Below are positions 40,990 through 52,802 of a stretch of 64,000 bases of DNA, in pieces. Every line of letters begins with the position of its first letter. The stretch's first letter is position 1. A program made the translations under genes and the position numbers. Below the pieces are notes generated by a model. It did no database searches. It was not told the origin of the DNA and saw only the letters and a program-made list of their open reading frames with translations. The stretch is from Termitomyces sp. T153 (Eukaryota > Basidiomycota > Agaricomycetes > Agaricales > Lyophyllaceae): the NCBI GenBank assembly GCA_018296165.2, contig JACKQL020000006.1, positions 1,539,997 through 1,603,996 of the forward strand. The letters are read 5' to 3'.

Positions 40990-43330
40990 AAGACATTGAT
41001 CCACATCCAATGTCTATTGCTATTCTTTAGAAACTGTTAATTGAGGGTAGAGAAATCTTGGCATACCTGTTTTGCAAAGTCCTTAAAATTTGAATGACAA
41101 AGATATGATTGCTTGATCAGATCATGCATCTTCTCATTTGGCTTAGTGCTGTAATTTCAAGAAACACCTTTGGCAATAATGTCATTGAAAAGATGATTGT
41201 GCAGATGCAACTTTATGAAGTTCCACAATTTCAGTTTTGGCAATCCCTCCACATTATCTGATATTACTCCAAGTAACTCATTGTTATTGATATCTTCAGG
41301 TCCTGAACCATCAGTCCACTTGTGGCATGAGTTTGTTCAATATACTCCTGAAGATATTACAAGAAATTTTTCAGTTGAGAATGCCTTATTGTAAACAATG
41401 AGCTTGCTGTTATCAAAGGTATGAATACATTCTCCAATTCCTTCCTACCAGCTTCTATTGTACAATCTGTATGGAGGTCAAAACCAGCATACATTTGAAA
41501 ATTGAGATATGAGTGGAGACAATGAAGAAGGAGGTATCCATTGGACTCTGTATCTGCTGATGATACACCTTGCATAGCAAATAAGAATATCTGTTAGTAC
41601 AAAAAGTTTATATGAGCAAGCATGATATCTGATTTGGAATGGAAGTTGCACCTTGGAAATATCATGATTCTTTGATCCATTCTTGAAGATGATATTCATG
41701 ATGGATTCAAAGTGATTTAGTCCCCTCCATCATGGTATATGGTTGCAACTGAAAACTAGATGTGAGTATATTACTCCAAAATTCTGATTTGAAGAATGAT
41801 ACCAAGAGTCAATGCAAACAATATCCATTTGAGAGGTGATCAGAGACTTGAAAACATTAAAGAAATGATCTTCCCATAGTCCATTGTCATCAAAGTGCAG
41901 AATGTCATAGGATAGTGCATGATGAGGATCTCCATATTCAATGTACCATATAGCATTCTGTAATCATCAATGTATTAGTGCACTGATTGTAAAACAAAAG
42001 GATGACATACTCTAACTGGACAGAGACTTTGTTTCTTCAGGGCATCTTCAGCAGCTCCAGCAGTTTGCAGAGCTATAGACTTGTAGAAAAATTCCCAAGA
42101 GCTCAACTGGGTCTATAAAGGAAAGTCTACAGATAGATGCCACATTTGTTCTTGTGGTACCAGGCAAATTGGGCATGCATATTTGCCCTTGAGACTGCAA
42201 ATGAGAGACATGACACAGACCTGAAGTTTTGTCAAGCATAAAATTACAGAAAACCAGGGTCCTTACATTTCCTCATAGTCAGAAAATAGGATGAGAATGA
42301 ACAGCCAGAGCCATCATAAGATATCATCACCTTTACTATATCTCCATGCACCATCCTCAGCTAACTCAATAATTTTTGCCAGGAGGATTTGAAAGCCTTC
42401 ATGGCAAACTGCATTTTTGAAATCAACAAATCCTTTTTTTCCCTGTTTTCAGCTGTATCTCATATACCTACAAGATGAATCAATAGGTCAGCTTGATGCT
42501 TGAGCACAAAAAGATAAATAGATGATGGGTAACCAGCCAACAATGTGGCCTCCACCTCTTCCATCTATATTTCAAATGTAGTGCAGAAGAAAAGCCAATT
42601 GTCCAGCAATGGGATATCCCTTTGCAGTCCCAAAACTTGACAGTTTTGTTTTATTGCCATACAGGATGAGTGGGAAAAGCTTTGCAGCTGGATGGTTGGG
42701 TAAATGCAATGGGATTTAACATAAAAATTCTGAGTCTGTGGGTTGAAAGTTTAGAGCATTGGAACATGACATAGTACCTGAGCCTCCCATGCTGCATCAC
42801 CTGTCCATGGCTCAGCAATGAATCACTCCTAAGTCACTCCTGTCCACCTATAATGTTTTTGGGCATTCCTTTCTCAAACAATATGCAGCATGATCATGAG
42901 GTCATCAATGACATTTTTGATGGTCCAGTCCCAAGGATTGCATACATGTATCTCTAACTCTTATAGAAGCTCCTTGTATAAAACTTGATAACATTTTTTC
43001 TCGAATTGATTCAGATGTCACTGTCAACCAAATCCTATAGTAATATCATGCCCAAATCAACATTAACACTCACTTTGGTCTGTTGCTCAGATGCCTTTTC
43101 CCAGGTCTTTTTTGATTCAGATGTGTTTTTGAGGGTGAATGGACCTACAAAATTGCATGCAACAGCTCAGTGGAATAGCTTGATGAGATGATCCAGTTGA
43201 CTCCTGTCAAGGGCAACTTCAAGTCCCAATTCCATGACTTCAAAATTGAGTCAGGAATCAAAAGGTTTTCATGGTTCAAAATCAGGTAGGGGTGTTGTTT
43301 CCTTAGGGAAACACTTGCTATACAATCCTA
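40990..43330 (-). pseudogene. Plavaka (CACTA superfamily) transposase pseudogene
   Basis: The N-terminal part (43330-43010) reads KETTPLPDF, FEVMELGLEVALDRSQLDHLIKLFH and TWEKASEQQTKVSV. Further on come IEYGDPHHALSYDILHFDDNGLWEDHFF (about 41950-41860), WRGLNHFESIMNIIFKNGSK (about 41730), a GYLLLHCLHSYLNFQMYAGFDLHTD segment (about 41510) and YSTKPNEKMHDLIKQSY (about 41140). These follow the order of Plavaka transposases of agaricomycetes. There are numerous stops and frameshifts. Confidence 0.75.
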
Positions 43331-43646
43331 TCTTGGATGCAATGCCTGAATGTGCATTCATTTGAATATCATTCGAAGTTGTCTGGGAAAGGATGGTGGT
43401 TGGTAGTTAGTCGTGGATGCTGTATTCATTACCTTTGAACTCCCAGCAATTAAATTCAATTTTCTTGGAATGCAAAATGATTTATCCCAATATGTATATA
43501 CATGTATGTATGTAAACTAGTGAAGATACCTAATACAATTACATCATCAAAACATCAACGCGTTTAAGTATGCCATTCTGCCCTCTCTAAATTACAGAAA
43601 AGGAGTAGTTTGTCAACCACCATCCACAACCCGCCAAATACAAAGT
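43331..43646. other. Junction of repeat island 2 with gene island 3
   Basis: CpG reappears at about 43.37 kb. No gene recognised. Confidence 0.5.
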
Positions 43647-45856
43647 TCATACCTCGTGCAACAAAATCTTACAATCATCCATCATCACATCCGTGACCCT
43701 AAATGTCTCCTCACTCATCACCTCCACGTACGGCAATCGAGTGACGATATCATGCCTGAACGCGCCTTTGACATCCGTCGTCGTTGGATATGTCACCACG
43801 CGCGGCTCACGCCACTTGGTCTTGGCTTTACCCTTGCCATGTCTACCTTGAGGACGCCTCAGCTCCTCCAGTTGTAAACACTCCCTAATAGAGTAAGGGT
43901 TATAGTCACGTAAGCGTAGGAATCGAGGTGGGACAGATGATTCTGATTTGTTGGCATCGGTGTCATCGGGACCAGCGGAGAGAGTCTTTCCTTCATGATG
44001 TCCTTCATCAGTTGTCAGAAAAGTAGAACCACCTACCATCACCTTATCTCCATTTTCGTTCCTCTCCTGACAACCGATCGAAGTCGGCAAAGACTCCACC
44101 CTGACACTATCAACTGTCCGCAATCCATAAACAGAGTACTTCCAGTCCGTATTGCCGCCCTCCTCGAACCACCGCGTATTTTGTGGGCCCCAGACGTGCC
44201 ATGGGATGACTACGGACACCCGTACAGGTTGCACAACCTTTGGAGGCTTTGATTCTGGTAGAACTGGGTGTGAGTGCGCATGAAAGAGGTGGGAAGGGGC
44301 GGAGACCGCTGGAGTTGTTGGTCCGGAGGTTGTGGCGGAAGAGGTTGCAGCGCTAGTTGAGGCAGGTGGAGGGAGTGAGTGTAGGGGCTGGAGTGTTATA
44401 TCAGTGTAGTGGGGTATAGGAAGGGGCACAAAGGAGAAGGGCCCAGTTGAGATACTAGGACTTGTGGGTGCGTAATGACAAGAGGGAACTCTCCTCTTGC
44501 ATCGTTTAGTTGTCTCTTTCCATTTCTCAGGTGGGTGGAGCAGGATTTCAGGGTTGAAGTAAAAGATGAAACATCGCGCGCGTTGTCCGTCGTCTGCTGC
44601 GGGTTCAAAGACACACAGAGAGCAGACGTATATACGTTCTGTGGGCCTAGGAGAATACAGTTGCTTGCTTCGGCTTCTGCCGGGGCAAGATCGAGGATTG
44701 CTAATAAATGCTGGTGCGGAGTTGCTACTGATCGTCATATACCAGTACATATACCCATCCGAAAGCTGGGGGAACAAGTATTTGTGCTGACTGACCGGAT
44801 TGCACGAATCTATGATGGGGTTCGGAAAGGTGTAAGTCTCAAGACTTCCCATCGTCCGCACGATGAGAAACGCGTCGTTTGAAAGGAAAGTAAAGTCCTC
44901 AATCCCCGATTTGCTTTTCAGCTTACACTTTAAATGCAATTGAGCTCTGTGGATGTGTGTGAAGAAGTGTATAAAAATAAGACGGACCGATACTTGTGGG
45001 TTGTTAACCCAGTCCCAGATCTCGAGGTGGGAGCTACTGTAAACCTGTTTCACGAGAAGAGCAACTTTGTCCCCTGATATCTGGATTCTGACAGAACCAA
45101 GCTGATCACGCGTGGTGGGGTGCGTTTCGGATCCTGACAAACAAGACAGCTTGGAGATTAGAGCTCTGGGATGAGCCTCATTAGTCGCGATCGACCGTAA
45201 ATGTATTTCATAGAGATGCGTAGAGCTAGGCACACTATCGTTTAGATCTCCACGTCATAAAATATGTCCGTGCCGTACCTGGCTGGCGCGAGGGCGACAA
45301 GAACAAGAAGATCTTGAGTTGGGTCCATGGTAAAGTCAATGATGGTAAGGTCTTTCATTGAATACGTCCATGATCGTAATTCGGCCTCGTTGTTTGCATC
45401 TCCGGATAATGGGAGTTCCCAGAATGAGATAGAACGTGTCAATTGGTTATCATCTTCTTTTCCAGTTGCATAGAGGTCACCAATAAACTCATATATCGAT
45501 CCCGCAGGTGGAATCTTCAGCCTGTACTTTGATTTCCAATTGAGCATTCGCCATGCGTGTTCTCTGGCGCGCAAAAAGTTGAGACGAGAGGCGTAAGGTG
45601 TCGTAACCGATGCTGGAATTACACAAATCATCCGACGTTTCGCGAGCTCAATCACATATTGAAACTTCGACGAATCGAGAATGAGGTTTCGCAACTGTTT
45701 CGCAACCTATCGATCATAATCAACCACGTAAAATAAAAAAGAGAAGAATCTTACGGCTGTGCAGGTCAAGAGGTCTACTTCGCCCAAAAAACCGAGAATT
45801 GAGGATACAAGCTCGATCGGCAAGGACAAAAGCTGCGAGATATGGATATGGTGCAT
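43647..45856 (-). CDS. F-box protein, one apparent frameshift
   Basis: Probable substrate receptor of an SCF ubiquitin ligase, of the large agaricomycete F-box family. Exon 1 (45856-45755) encodes LLSLPIELVSSILGFLGEVDLLTCTA, the F-box. An intron (45707-45754) leads to VAKQLRNLILDSSKFQYVIELA, the usual continuation. The body runs to a stop at 43647, giving roughly 650-700 residues with a Pro/Ser/Thr-rich stretch (about 44400-44280) and the family's C-terminal VRVSVVIPWHVWGP and LPYVEV segments. A probable intron covers about 44920-45000. At about 45238 the frame closes (DVEI-stop) and continues in another frame (NDSVPSSTHLYEIHLRS) with no intron-sized gap. This is either a real lesion or a sequence error. 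It shares its upstream region with rud3. Confidence 0.78.
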
Positions 45857-46141
45857 GGGGACGATCAGAGAAGACGAATTTGGAAGATACAGTGGAACGA
45901 AGAAAGTGATTCAGGAGGTCATGGAGAGAGATACAGTATAATGATGTCGGATGAATTGTGTCGGATACAGTATACTAATGATGTCGGAGGAATTGTGTTG
46001 AAGGCTGGTCCGCACGTGTCGGATTGATGGAATCGTCCCTAATTAGGCACTTGCAGTTGTAACACGTCGTCTGCTTCAACTGTTAGTCCAATCATCCGCA
46101 GTCTCATTGTCAGGAGGCTCATCTCGCTCATATATTTCGCA
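45857..46141. promoter_or_regulatory. Shared upstream region of F-box and rud3 genes
   Basis: 285 bp between divergent starts. It includes a local duplication of about 33 bp, TACAGTATAATGATGTCGGA repeated with small changes (about 45933-45998). No TATA box is clear. Confidence 0.4.
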
Positions 46142-47927
46142 ATGTCAATGAATGGTGCGCCGAACAATGGAGAGTCTTCTAGTGATGGCAGACCATCCAT
46201 TGACAGCGAACGGTTCTCTCTTGACAATGACCATCAGGTCAATGGACGACGTCCAACTAGTGGAGACTCTGGAGAAGATGCGGATGATGATCCCATAACA
46301 AAAATCAAGCGAGAGCTTGAGCTGACGCGAGAGGAGAAAGACATACTCGCGGCTCAGTATCGCAACCTCCTTGCAAAACTGACAACGATGCGCACAACAC
46401 TTGGAAATAAGCTTAAACAGGATGCCGTACGTTCTGCCATCTTTTAAATATTAAGATATTGATCAGTGTGCAGGAGGAACTGGACCGACGTGAACATGAG
46501 CTACAACAATTGACAGCACAGAATGAGGACCTTACATCAACCGTCGAGACTCTGAAGAATGAGCTTATAGCCTCACATGAGGAGGCTGAACGTGCAGCCC
46601 GTGAACTAGACAATATGCGCAGTCGTGCTTTAGAAGACAACGCGCAAGAAATTATTCTACAGGAACGGGAACTTCGAGAGGCACAAACCGAGCTTGAGCG
46701 GTGTCGCATGGAACGAGATGAATGGGAACGGACGGCTTTGCAGGAACGAGTAATGTCAGACGATCTCAAATCTTCGGTGGAGACCTATAAGCACGAACTG
46801 GAGCTTGAACGGGAGGTACGAGATAGAGAACTGGTGGAGCTAGAGGCAGAGAAGGAAAAGTCGCAAAATTTACAGTCTGTGTTGCAGGACTTCCAGACTG
46901 GTGTGTCGTCTGACTGGGCGATCTTCGGTAAAATTCACGTTTGAGTTCCAGCCAGGGACCATGAATTAAAACAGTCGGTCAAGGACTATGAAACACAATT
47001 AACTCAAGTAACACAATCCCTGGCGGAATTCAAGCACAGAGCATTGACAGCTGAGGTCAGATATATAGCCCTTCGTTTCGAAACTTTGCTGATTCGTCTG
47101 TCCATAGCTTCAATTGGAAGAGTCGCTCACCAATGTTTCCCGAACACAAGAGCTTGAGAAAGAGGTAAAAGACAAGAACCTTCTCATCGGAAAACTACGA
47201 CATGAAGGTTAGCGGTCAGCGCCCGACTTCCTCTTTTCCTTACGAATCAGCTTCTCATAGCTGTCATCCTCAACGAACACTTAATGGAGGCTCTCCGCCG
47301 CCTCCGGCGCAACTCTACCGACACCAACGTCGACAGACGACTCGTAACCAACGTCCTTCTCGCCTTCCTCTCGACCCCTCGCGCCGATCCTAAACGCTTT
47401 GAAATGCTTTCGCTCCTCGCTACGATCCTCTCGTGGACGGATCCTGAGCGCGAAAAAGCAGGCCTTCAACGCGTCCAGCCTATCGCCTCGCCACCTCCAC
47501 CTTCTTTCTGGTCGCGCTCAGCTGCAACAAACTCCACGAAATCTGTGGATCTTGAAAGAACAGATGAGACGGAGGTATGTTATCTCTCGCCATATCTACA
47601 ATCTGACATCAAATTAACGAAACCAAGTCCTTTTCCCGTCTATGGGTTGAGTTCCTCCTCACCGAAGCCGCCGCAGGTGAATCCACCTCTGGTTCTGCAA
47701 ACGCGAGCTCTCCTCCAAGGAACAACTCTTCTCCTAACACACCAACGCATCCAACGGGGCCCGCACCTAAACTCAACGTCGGCGGAAACACGCGTCGACT
47801 GCCGTCGTACACGTCCACGTCCCCGAGTATAAATGAGATAGGAATGGCTGTTGTGACTAGCTCTCCTAATCCCGTATTGGCACAACCGTCATCGGGGAAG
47901 GGGAAGGAGCGGGAATTCTGTTCATAG
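46142..47927 (+). CDS. rud3: Rud3-like golgin with GRAB domain
   Basis: Golgi coiled-coil tether recruited by Arf through its GRAB domain. Exons 46142-46426, 46474-46900, 46952-47055, 47108-47207, 47261-47574 and 47628-47927 join in frame. The N terminus is low-complexity and acidic (NGAPNNGESSSDGRP). A long coiled coil follows, from ITKIKRELELTREEKD to about 47200, rich in Glu/Leu heptads. Then comes the GRAB-type segment AVILNEHLMEALRRL, VDRRLVTNVLLAFLSTPRAD and KRFEMLSLLATILSW. The C-terminal tail is Ser/Pro-rich, ending KGKEREFCS. The length is in the range of fungal Rud3 proteins. The frame is intact. Confidence 0.9.
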
Positions 47928-48429
47928 GGTTCGTGTTGAGCTCGAGTTCTTCCTTTTTGTTTTTGTTTTTGTCTTCGCTCTCGTTTCTTGTTTTTTGAGG
48001 GCTGTTATTTATTGTCTGAATAAGACGGACTCGACAACCTTAGTGACAAGTTTTTTGTGATGCGGAGTTCAACAAGCTTGCTTTTGTCTAACAGCCATCA
48101 TTATCTTTTGTTTGTAAGGTTGTACTTCTTTTTGTCTTCCGTGTTGTCAGGAGGCTTCTAGCAAAATGTGGGACAATTGTTCGGAAGCAAGGTAGAACAT
48201 ACATAAGAGTGGCTGGCCAGTTGTCCACCAATCTATATCCGACTTGTACGTACACCATCGTCGAATCCACTCGTTCGCTATGGGTTTCGCAACCGACATC
48301 TTGGTATGATGATTTGCCCTCCTACCTCCTAACGTACTCATGTGGTGTTATCAGGAACCATATCTCTCATCGTGGTTTCCTTTTTTTTCCTCAAATGATT
48401 TGAACACTGCCAGTCATGACACAGAAATC
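47928..48429. other. Intergenic between rud3 and F-box gene
   Basis: CT- and T-rich 3' flank of rud3 (about 47930-48000), then sequence upstream of the F-box gene. Nothing else recognised. Confidence 0.5.
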
Positions 48430-49800
48430 ATGTCCGGGATCATTCACTGTACAACCCCGATTAACCGATTACCTAGCGAGCTTCTATCAGCAATATTCTC
48501 CTTGGAACCAGATATTCATCCTGCCAGTGACGACATGAAGGTCTTCAAAAGGAGTTTACCTAGACGTACACTTGTCCGTGGCAAGAAACTCGATCCCCTC
48601 TTGCTTGGTCAAGTCTGTAAGGAATGGAGGGACGTAACGCTAACTACTCCATTACTATGGTCATCTTTCTTCGTTCTGTGTAACCTCAAAACCCAGACGA
48701 TTGAACTTCTCAAAATCTGGCTAGAGCGTTCCGCGGGTCTGCCACTCAACATCACCTTCATGGAATCACTGTGTGATTTGAAGAGTGACAACGAATGGTA
48801 CAACCCGCCACAGAACCCGGTCACACCACATATCATGGAGCTTTTGACGGCTCATGCATATCGTTGGAAGTCGATTGATTTTGAATTTTCTCTCCAAATA
48901 TCATCTATATTGCAGAATTTGCCACTGGGCTCGTTCAAGATCCTCGAATCGGTAAAACTTCGTAGCCGCCGAGCGACGAATGTTCGTTTTGATGGGCTTC
49001 CACCACTGGTGAAGGTGTGGGACTTGTTCCATGCTTCTCCATCATTTCACGCTGCACAATACGAAATGGAGTATGTGCATGATAAGCTACGGGACATCCC
49101 TTGGTCCCGTCTCACTTTCGTTGACGTGAAAATTGCAATGGATCAACTCTTTGAAATTCTGCCAGATTGCCAAAATCTTGTGGAACTTCGTTATACCGAT
49201 CCTAAATCGTGTTATGCTGCTCGCGCGTTGCCAGAAAGAGAGGAACCACCCGCACCTCTCACACCTGTTGTACTTCCTTCCCTTCGTCATCTATCCATGA
49301 CTGTGTCAAGCCCTCCCGACGAAGCATTTCGAAACCTTACTCTTCCAATGTTGGCTTCGGTCCACATACGCCAAAACAACATCTGGCTAGCTCGGCCCGA
49401 CCCTATCGAATTTACCAACCTCTTGATGAGATCGCAGTGCACTTTGAAACAATTCTCCTACTACGCTCTTGGCAGTCCAGTTGCAGAGGAAATCCTTAGC
49501 GAAATGCTTGGCTCGCCATTCATGTCATCTGTTGTGGATCTCGTTGTGGAAGTTCGAGTGACAGACAGATTTGCAGAGTGGATGATGACCGATTCTGGCA
49601 AGGCGGCCCTGCCTCAACTTGAAACTTTTACACTTGTGCGATCCTCTATGGAGCCTGGTACACTCGGCAAGATGATCCTTGCTCTTACGGAAGGGCACAA
49701 AGCCTTGCGATTCTTTGATGCTCAATTCTGGGATCGACATGAGGAAGACAGAAAGAAATTTTCGGATCTAAGAGAGAAAGGTTTCGTAATAAAAGATTAG
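48430..49800 (+). CDS. F-box-like (LRR-type) protein, intronless
   Basis: A 456-residue single-exon protein. The N terminus TPINRLPSELLSAIFSLEPD is an F-box-like start, followed by the second F-box helix in LGQVCKEWRDVTLTTPLLWSSFF and the agaricomycete continuation LLKIWLERSAGLPLNITF. The rest has leucine-rich spacing (LPSLRHLSMTVS, LTLPMLASVHIRQN, LPQLETFTLVRSS) as in F-box/LRR substrate adaptors of SCF ligases. The start at 48430 gives MSGIIHCTTP; a frame-extending ATG at 48340 would add 30 residues of unlikely sequence. Family members are numerous and fast-evolving, so no orthologue is claimed. Confidence 0.85.
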   Translation: MSGIIHCTTPINRLPSELLSAIFSLEPDIHPASDDMKVFKRSLPRRTLVRGKKLDPLLLGQVCKEWRDVTLTTPLLWSSFFVLCNLKTQTIELLKIWLERSAGLPLNITFMESLCDLKSDNEWYNPPQNPVTPHIMELLTAHAYRWKSIDFEFSLQISSILQNLPLGSFKILESVKLRSRRATNVRFDGLPPLVKVWDLFHASPSFHAAQYEMEYVHDKLRDIPWSRLTFVDVKIAMDQLFEILPDCQNLVELRYTDPKSCYAARALPEREEPPAPLTPVVLPSLRHLSMTVSSPPDEAFRNLTLPMLASVHIRQNNIWLARPDPIEFTNLLMRSQCTLKQFSYYALGSPVAEEILSEMLGSPFMSSVVDLVVEVRVTDRFAEWMMTDSGKAALPQLETFTLVRSSMEPGTLGKMILALTEGHKALRFFDAQFWDRHEEDRKKFSDLREKGFVIKD

Positions 49801-50066
49801 ACTCTGACCAAGCCAGTATTATCATATAACTCAATGGGATTTGATAACTCTGAATGGTCTCTTCCTGTCACGATAGAAAAGAATGTCACCTAAAGGTGCC
49901 AGTGATTACTTATATGTCGGAAAATTCCCTGATGCCTAATCAGGCTAAAAAGCAAATTAGGTGAAATCATGGCATCACGCCTTCTCAATCGGGCCTGATT
50001 AGGTACGTACTAATCTGATCAAGCCAAACCTTACTGTACACGTTGTTTGTAAAATCCTACTTTTCA
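49801..50066. repeat. Small inverted CCTAATCAGGC repeat
   Basis: CCTAATCAGGC (about 49936-49946) and GCCTGATTAGG (about 49996-50006) can pair over a loop of about 50 nt. The motif resembles those at 36.72-36.92 kb. Confidence 0.35.
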
Positions 50067-51030
50067 ATGATGATGGACATTGACATCCCTCGGCCTCGAA
50101 CACCGTATGGCTACACAAGGTGCGGATTTTGTGGAGAAACTTGTAAGAGCCGGGGAATTGGGACCCACAGGAAAGCATGAAGAGGCAAGAGGATGCCCAT
50201 CAAAATGCAGCATTTTTCGAGCGTCTTGGCTCGATTCAGATACCGTGCACAGGTGGGTTTCACTACTTGTGACTTGGTGTAAATGAGCTGATAACAAATT
50301 ACATTATTGATAGAGTACAACCAATCTAAAAGTGACGTGTCCGAGTGGGCCGAATCTGTCCATGCACCTTACAAGGTCAACATTGAATATCAACATGCAA
50401 CAGATATGGCAACTCTGTATCTTTTGAAATACCTATTACAAGGTACCAAAGGGTCAAATTTTGATGAGACTTTATTATATCTCCCTTTGATTCTGAAGAA
50501 CTTTCAGTACCAAATTTTGTCAACAATTCAGGTTTGGGTGGTCTCTTCAGCAGAGTTCCTACCTTTGAACAACAGGCAAGTACAAATCTATGCTATCCAT
50601 TGCTCAAATCTTCAGAGAGGCTTGAACAAAGGTGCACAAGCTGAGGATGGTCACATTTCACCCAGTCTAGACAATTCAGGGTCAGAAGAATTATTTAAAA
50701 TTGAGTATCATCCACATTTGGGTATTCCACCCAAGATAGGCTCTTATAGTGAGTGTTTCCCTAAGAAAACAACACCCCTGGCTAATTTTGAACTATGGAA
50801 ACCTTTTAATTCTTGACTCAACTTTGAAGTTGTGGAATTGGGACTTGAAGCTGCCTTTAACAGGAGTCAATTGGACCATCTCATCAAGTTATTCCATCAA
50901 GCTGTTGCATGCAGTGTTGAAGATCCTTCCACCTTCAAAGATACATCTGAATTGAAAAAAACCTGGGAAAAGGCATCTGAGCAATTGACCAAAGTGAGTG
51001 TTCATATTGGTTTGGGCATGATACTATAGG
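50067..51030 (+). pseudogene. Plavaka transposase 5' fragment with zinc finger
   Basis: From 50067 it reads MMMDIDIPRPRTPYGYTRCGF, then CGETCKSRGIGTHRKA and a TGA where the last zinc ligand (Cys, TGC/TGT) is expected. Further on come KIEYHPHLGIPPK (about 50700), PKKTTPLANFELWKPF, then FEVVELGLEAALNRSQLDHLIKLFHQAVA and KKTWEKASEQLTKVSV up to about 51000. This is the start of a Plavaka-type transposase, homologous to 43330-43010. It stops where the Helitron end begins. CpG is normal to about 50.25 kb and nearly absent after it, so the transition lies within the element. Confidence 0.72.
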
Positions 51031-51036
51031 ATTGAC

Positions 51037-51270
51037 AAGCTATGGTCTGTGCCTTTGACATGGGCCTGTAGCTCTTGCTAAGTCCTAGACTCAACCTCAC
51101 TTTGTCTGGTTAAGTCCTTGATATTCTAACTCAATGCTAAGTCCCAGAGCCAACCTCACTTCATTCAGTTAGGTCTTTGTATTGTATTTGTTAATTCAAT
51201 GCTAAGTTCCAGACCCAACCTCACTTCATTTGGTTAGGTCTTTGTATTTTGTTGACCAAGTGTTACTTTT
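51037..51270 (-). repeat. Helitron 3' end with tandem repeats
   Basis: Three imperfect copies (about 60-70 bp) of a unit containing CCAGACCCAACCTCACTTCA and GTTAGGTCTTTGTATT. The minus-strand end reads GCTACAGGCCCATGTCAAAGG, matching the other two Helitron ends in the window. Confidence 0.6.
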
Positions 51271-51549
51271 CTCTTACAATTTGATATACTGAATTTTCAT
51301 ATATAAACCCATGTATCTATATTACATTGTCAACAAAATACTACAATGTCCACTGGTATATATTAGAGATGCTGAAAATTATAAAAGTTAGTACTAACTA
51401 AGCAATTATTTAAACTGTCACACTTATATTTGTAAACCATTAAGAATATCTATACTACACTGTCAGGCTATATACATTAGGTGCTGAAGTTCATAGAAGT
51501 TAGTAATTTGTTGCTTGTATCCATTAAAAGTCACACTTACATTTGTAAA
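51271..51549. other. Helitron 3' non-coding region
   Basis: CpG-free and matches about 32590-32760. No coding capacity. Confidence 0.5.
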
Positions 51550-52784
51550 CTATTCAGTATTTCTTGATAGACAATATTTGCAGTCTTTCTTGATGTGTTT
51601 TCTGGGTCCAAAATCACTTTGATACAATCTCCTGATGTGCACTGAGAAAGTGCAACTTAAAGTTGGCCATGTGCAAAAACTTCTGATCAAAGGTTCAATC
51701 CAACATGCTTGACTGATTGACCCTAAGACTTCTTGATTGTCATAGCAAAGGCTAATTGAACTGGGAATTGTCTCCTGTGCAATGAAATTGGCAAATCTTC
51801 TTCAGAGACATCCATGTTGATTCTTGGAATTAAAACAGTTGATCCTGCAAACTTGCCATCTCTACTGATGATCCTACATCTGAGAAGTCTATTGCTGATG
51901 TGGGTGACAATCATTCTTGTCCCATTGCAAAGTCCTTTAGTTGTATCCAGATTCCTGAGCAGCATGACAGGAACACCAATCTTCAGAGCCAATTTAACCA
52001 AAGGCAAAGTGCTGGCTCTGAGAGAGTTGAGGTATTCCATTGGATACAATCCATAGCCATTAGGATTTCCATCATCAGATATGATAGAGTCTGCACTCTG
52101 CAAGATTTTCTCTTCTCCTGGACATTTCTGCAGAACTTCAGAGTTGATATCCTCTACATCAGAGTTCTTGCCAGAAAGGATAGTATGGTCCAGATAATAC
52201 TGATCATTTTGATGGTGATCAATATGAGGATAAGTGGAAGAGATCAATCCAGTGACAGAATTGTCATCACAGATCATGGTTTCTGGAAGTTGCACTGTTT
52301 CTCCAGGCCCAAGGTTTCTTCCAGCACCAACATCCAATAACCAAGCTGCATGAGCAATGTTATCAGGAGTCTGATCCAATCTCATGTTTTGAACCAAGTA
52401 GTGGACTTGAATCTGATCCCAAAGTCTTTCTTTTTTGAGTGAAGCAGCAATCATCTGCTGCCTAAGTCCTTGTTGGATAACTGGGAGAGTTTGCCTAAAA
52501 TCTCCTCCAAACACCACAGTCACTCCACCAAAAGGAACATCCTTTTCCAGGATGTCTCTCCACCCTTGATCCACAGAGTCAATGGCATTTTTGTGTTGCA
52601 TTGGGACTTCATCCCAGATAACAGCTTTGGTCTGGAGTAGGAGTTGAGATAACTGAGTTCCTCTTTTGATATTGGCAATGGATGTATCCAGAGCAGGAAT
52701 GGGGATTTCAAACCCTGAATGTGCAGTTCCACCACTCTCTAGCAATAAGGCAGCAATCCAAGATGGTGCTACATATAATGCCAC
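51550..52784 (-). pseudogene. Helitron PIF1-type helicase, C-terminal half
   Basis: A long open stretch (52784-51723) reads WIAALLLESGGTAHSGFEIPI, VIWDEVPMQHKNAID (Walker B), FGGDFRQTLPVIQQG, LVQNMRL, VGVPVMLLRNLDTTKGLCNGTRM-like and FAMTIKKS. Beyond a stop it continues [27 protein letters not shown]. This is the PIF1 helicase domain of a Helitron Rep/Hel protein. The N-terminal half is at 59913 and beyond, separated by the gypsy element. Confidence 0.85.
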
Positions 52785-52802
52785 ATGCTAGAGGGGGGGT
52801 GA
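52785..52802 (+). other. Polypurine tract preceding the left LTR
   Basis: ATGCTAGAGGGGGGGTGA directly abuts the LTR start TGTCAGG. A polypurine tract belongs upstream of a 3' LTR, not a 5' one. Confidence 0.6.

Noticed and set aside
46413..46769. 118-codon Ser/Arg-rich minus-strand frame
   Set aside because: Antisense shadow of the Rud3 coiled coil, whose Glu/Leu codons read as Ser/Arg on the reverse.
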